Shown here: in pieces, positions 63,741-64,000 of the stretch | How positions within the stretch are numbered: the first letter of the stretch is position 1 | Layout: every line of letters begins with the position of its first letter | Position numbers and translations under genes: made by a program | The notes under the pieces: generated by a model | Databases searched by the model: none | What the model was told of the DNA's origin: nothing | Seen by the model: only the letters and a program-made list of their open reading frames with translations | Assembly (NCBI GenBank): GCA_963556495.2 | Contig: OY747710.1 | Coordinates: forward strand, 19,906,500 to 19,970,499 | Direction: 5' to 3' | DNA: 64,000 bases | Origin: Valencia hispanica | Lineage: Eukaryota > Chordata > Actinopteri > Cyprinodontiformes > Valenciidae

Positions 63741-64000
63741 TTAAACCTCAGACTGGTGCTATAGATGCTAGCTTTAAATATCTTTACTTTTAAATATTAT
63801 AAATATGACTTTCTGAGCAACAACAGATGCAAGAGCAATCCAACACAAAGCAATTCAACCTAAACTCAGCTACTATTAAAGTGCTGGGAGTAGAACGGTG
63901 GAACTGGTTCACATCAGACTATTAATAGGTATTTGTGGGTTAAATAACTAGACCATCCATGTGTGAAGTACGTTCTGAATTTACCAAAGGCAGGTTGCCA

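Noticed and set aside
63970..64000. An lpcat3 exon ending at the right edge (GCCTTTG/GTAAAT on the minus strand)
   Set aside because: The few residues readable do not match the expected family sequence before HVFKRLKFLG, and too little is in the window.

Overview
This window is teleost fish genomic DNA. It holds one complete multi-exon gene with vertebrate GT-AG introns and the end of a second, in a background of Tc1-type, hAT, PIF/Harbinger and L2/Rex-type repeats typical of ray-finned fish. There is no bacterial gene organisation, CRISPR array or rRNA.

Both genes are on the minus strand, so they read from high to low coordinates. (1) The 3' end of an MBOAT-family lysophospholipid acyltransferase, best matched to lpcat3, lies at 59597-52993: three coding exons, 140 codons, ending in the ER-retrieval tail KKQD. 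The rest of the gene is beyond the right edge. (2) A complete calsyntenin-3 gene (clstn3) runs from its ATG at 48079 to its stop at 10110. I could assemble 18 coding exons by hand; they sum to 2880 nt (959 codons plus stop), and every junction keeps frame. The product has a signal peptide, two cadherin repeats, an LNS/LG domain, a membrane-proximal region, one transmembrane helix, one cytoplasmic WDDS motif that binds kinesin light chain, and a glutamate-rich tail. A likely untranslated first exon lies in a CpG-rich stretch near 49.2 kb, because the ATG exon begins exactly at a splice acceptor.

Layout: 1-5353 decayed Tc1 remnants interrupted by two tandem Harbinger elements; 5354-7434 a Tc1 element with a LINE inserted in it; 7435-10109 probable clstn3 3' flank or UTR with a Tc1-like MITE; 10110-48079 clstn3, whose introns are packed with nested transposons; 48080-49330 5' UTR intron, microsatellites and CpG-rich promoter; 49430-51540 Tc1 debris with a perfect tandem repeat, a perfect hairpin and a SINE; 51540-59597 the lpcat3 end; 59598-64000 repeats within a presumed lpcat3 intron.

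The more unusual material is in the mobile elements. The two back-to-back Harbinger elements are flanked and joined by three copies of CTG instead of the usual TWA target duplication. Three elements have TTAA targets and ends that start AGG or AGA; one of these keeps an intact THAP-domain exon. There are also several three-level nests. I found no convincing new cellular system; the closest candidates are the CTG-targeting Harbinger pair and the TTAA/THAP family.
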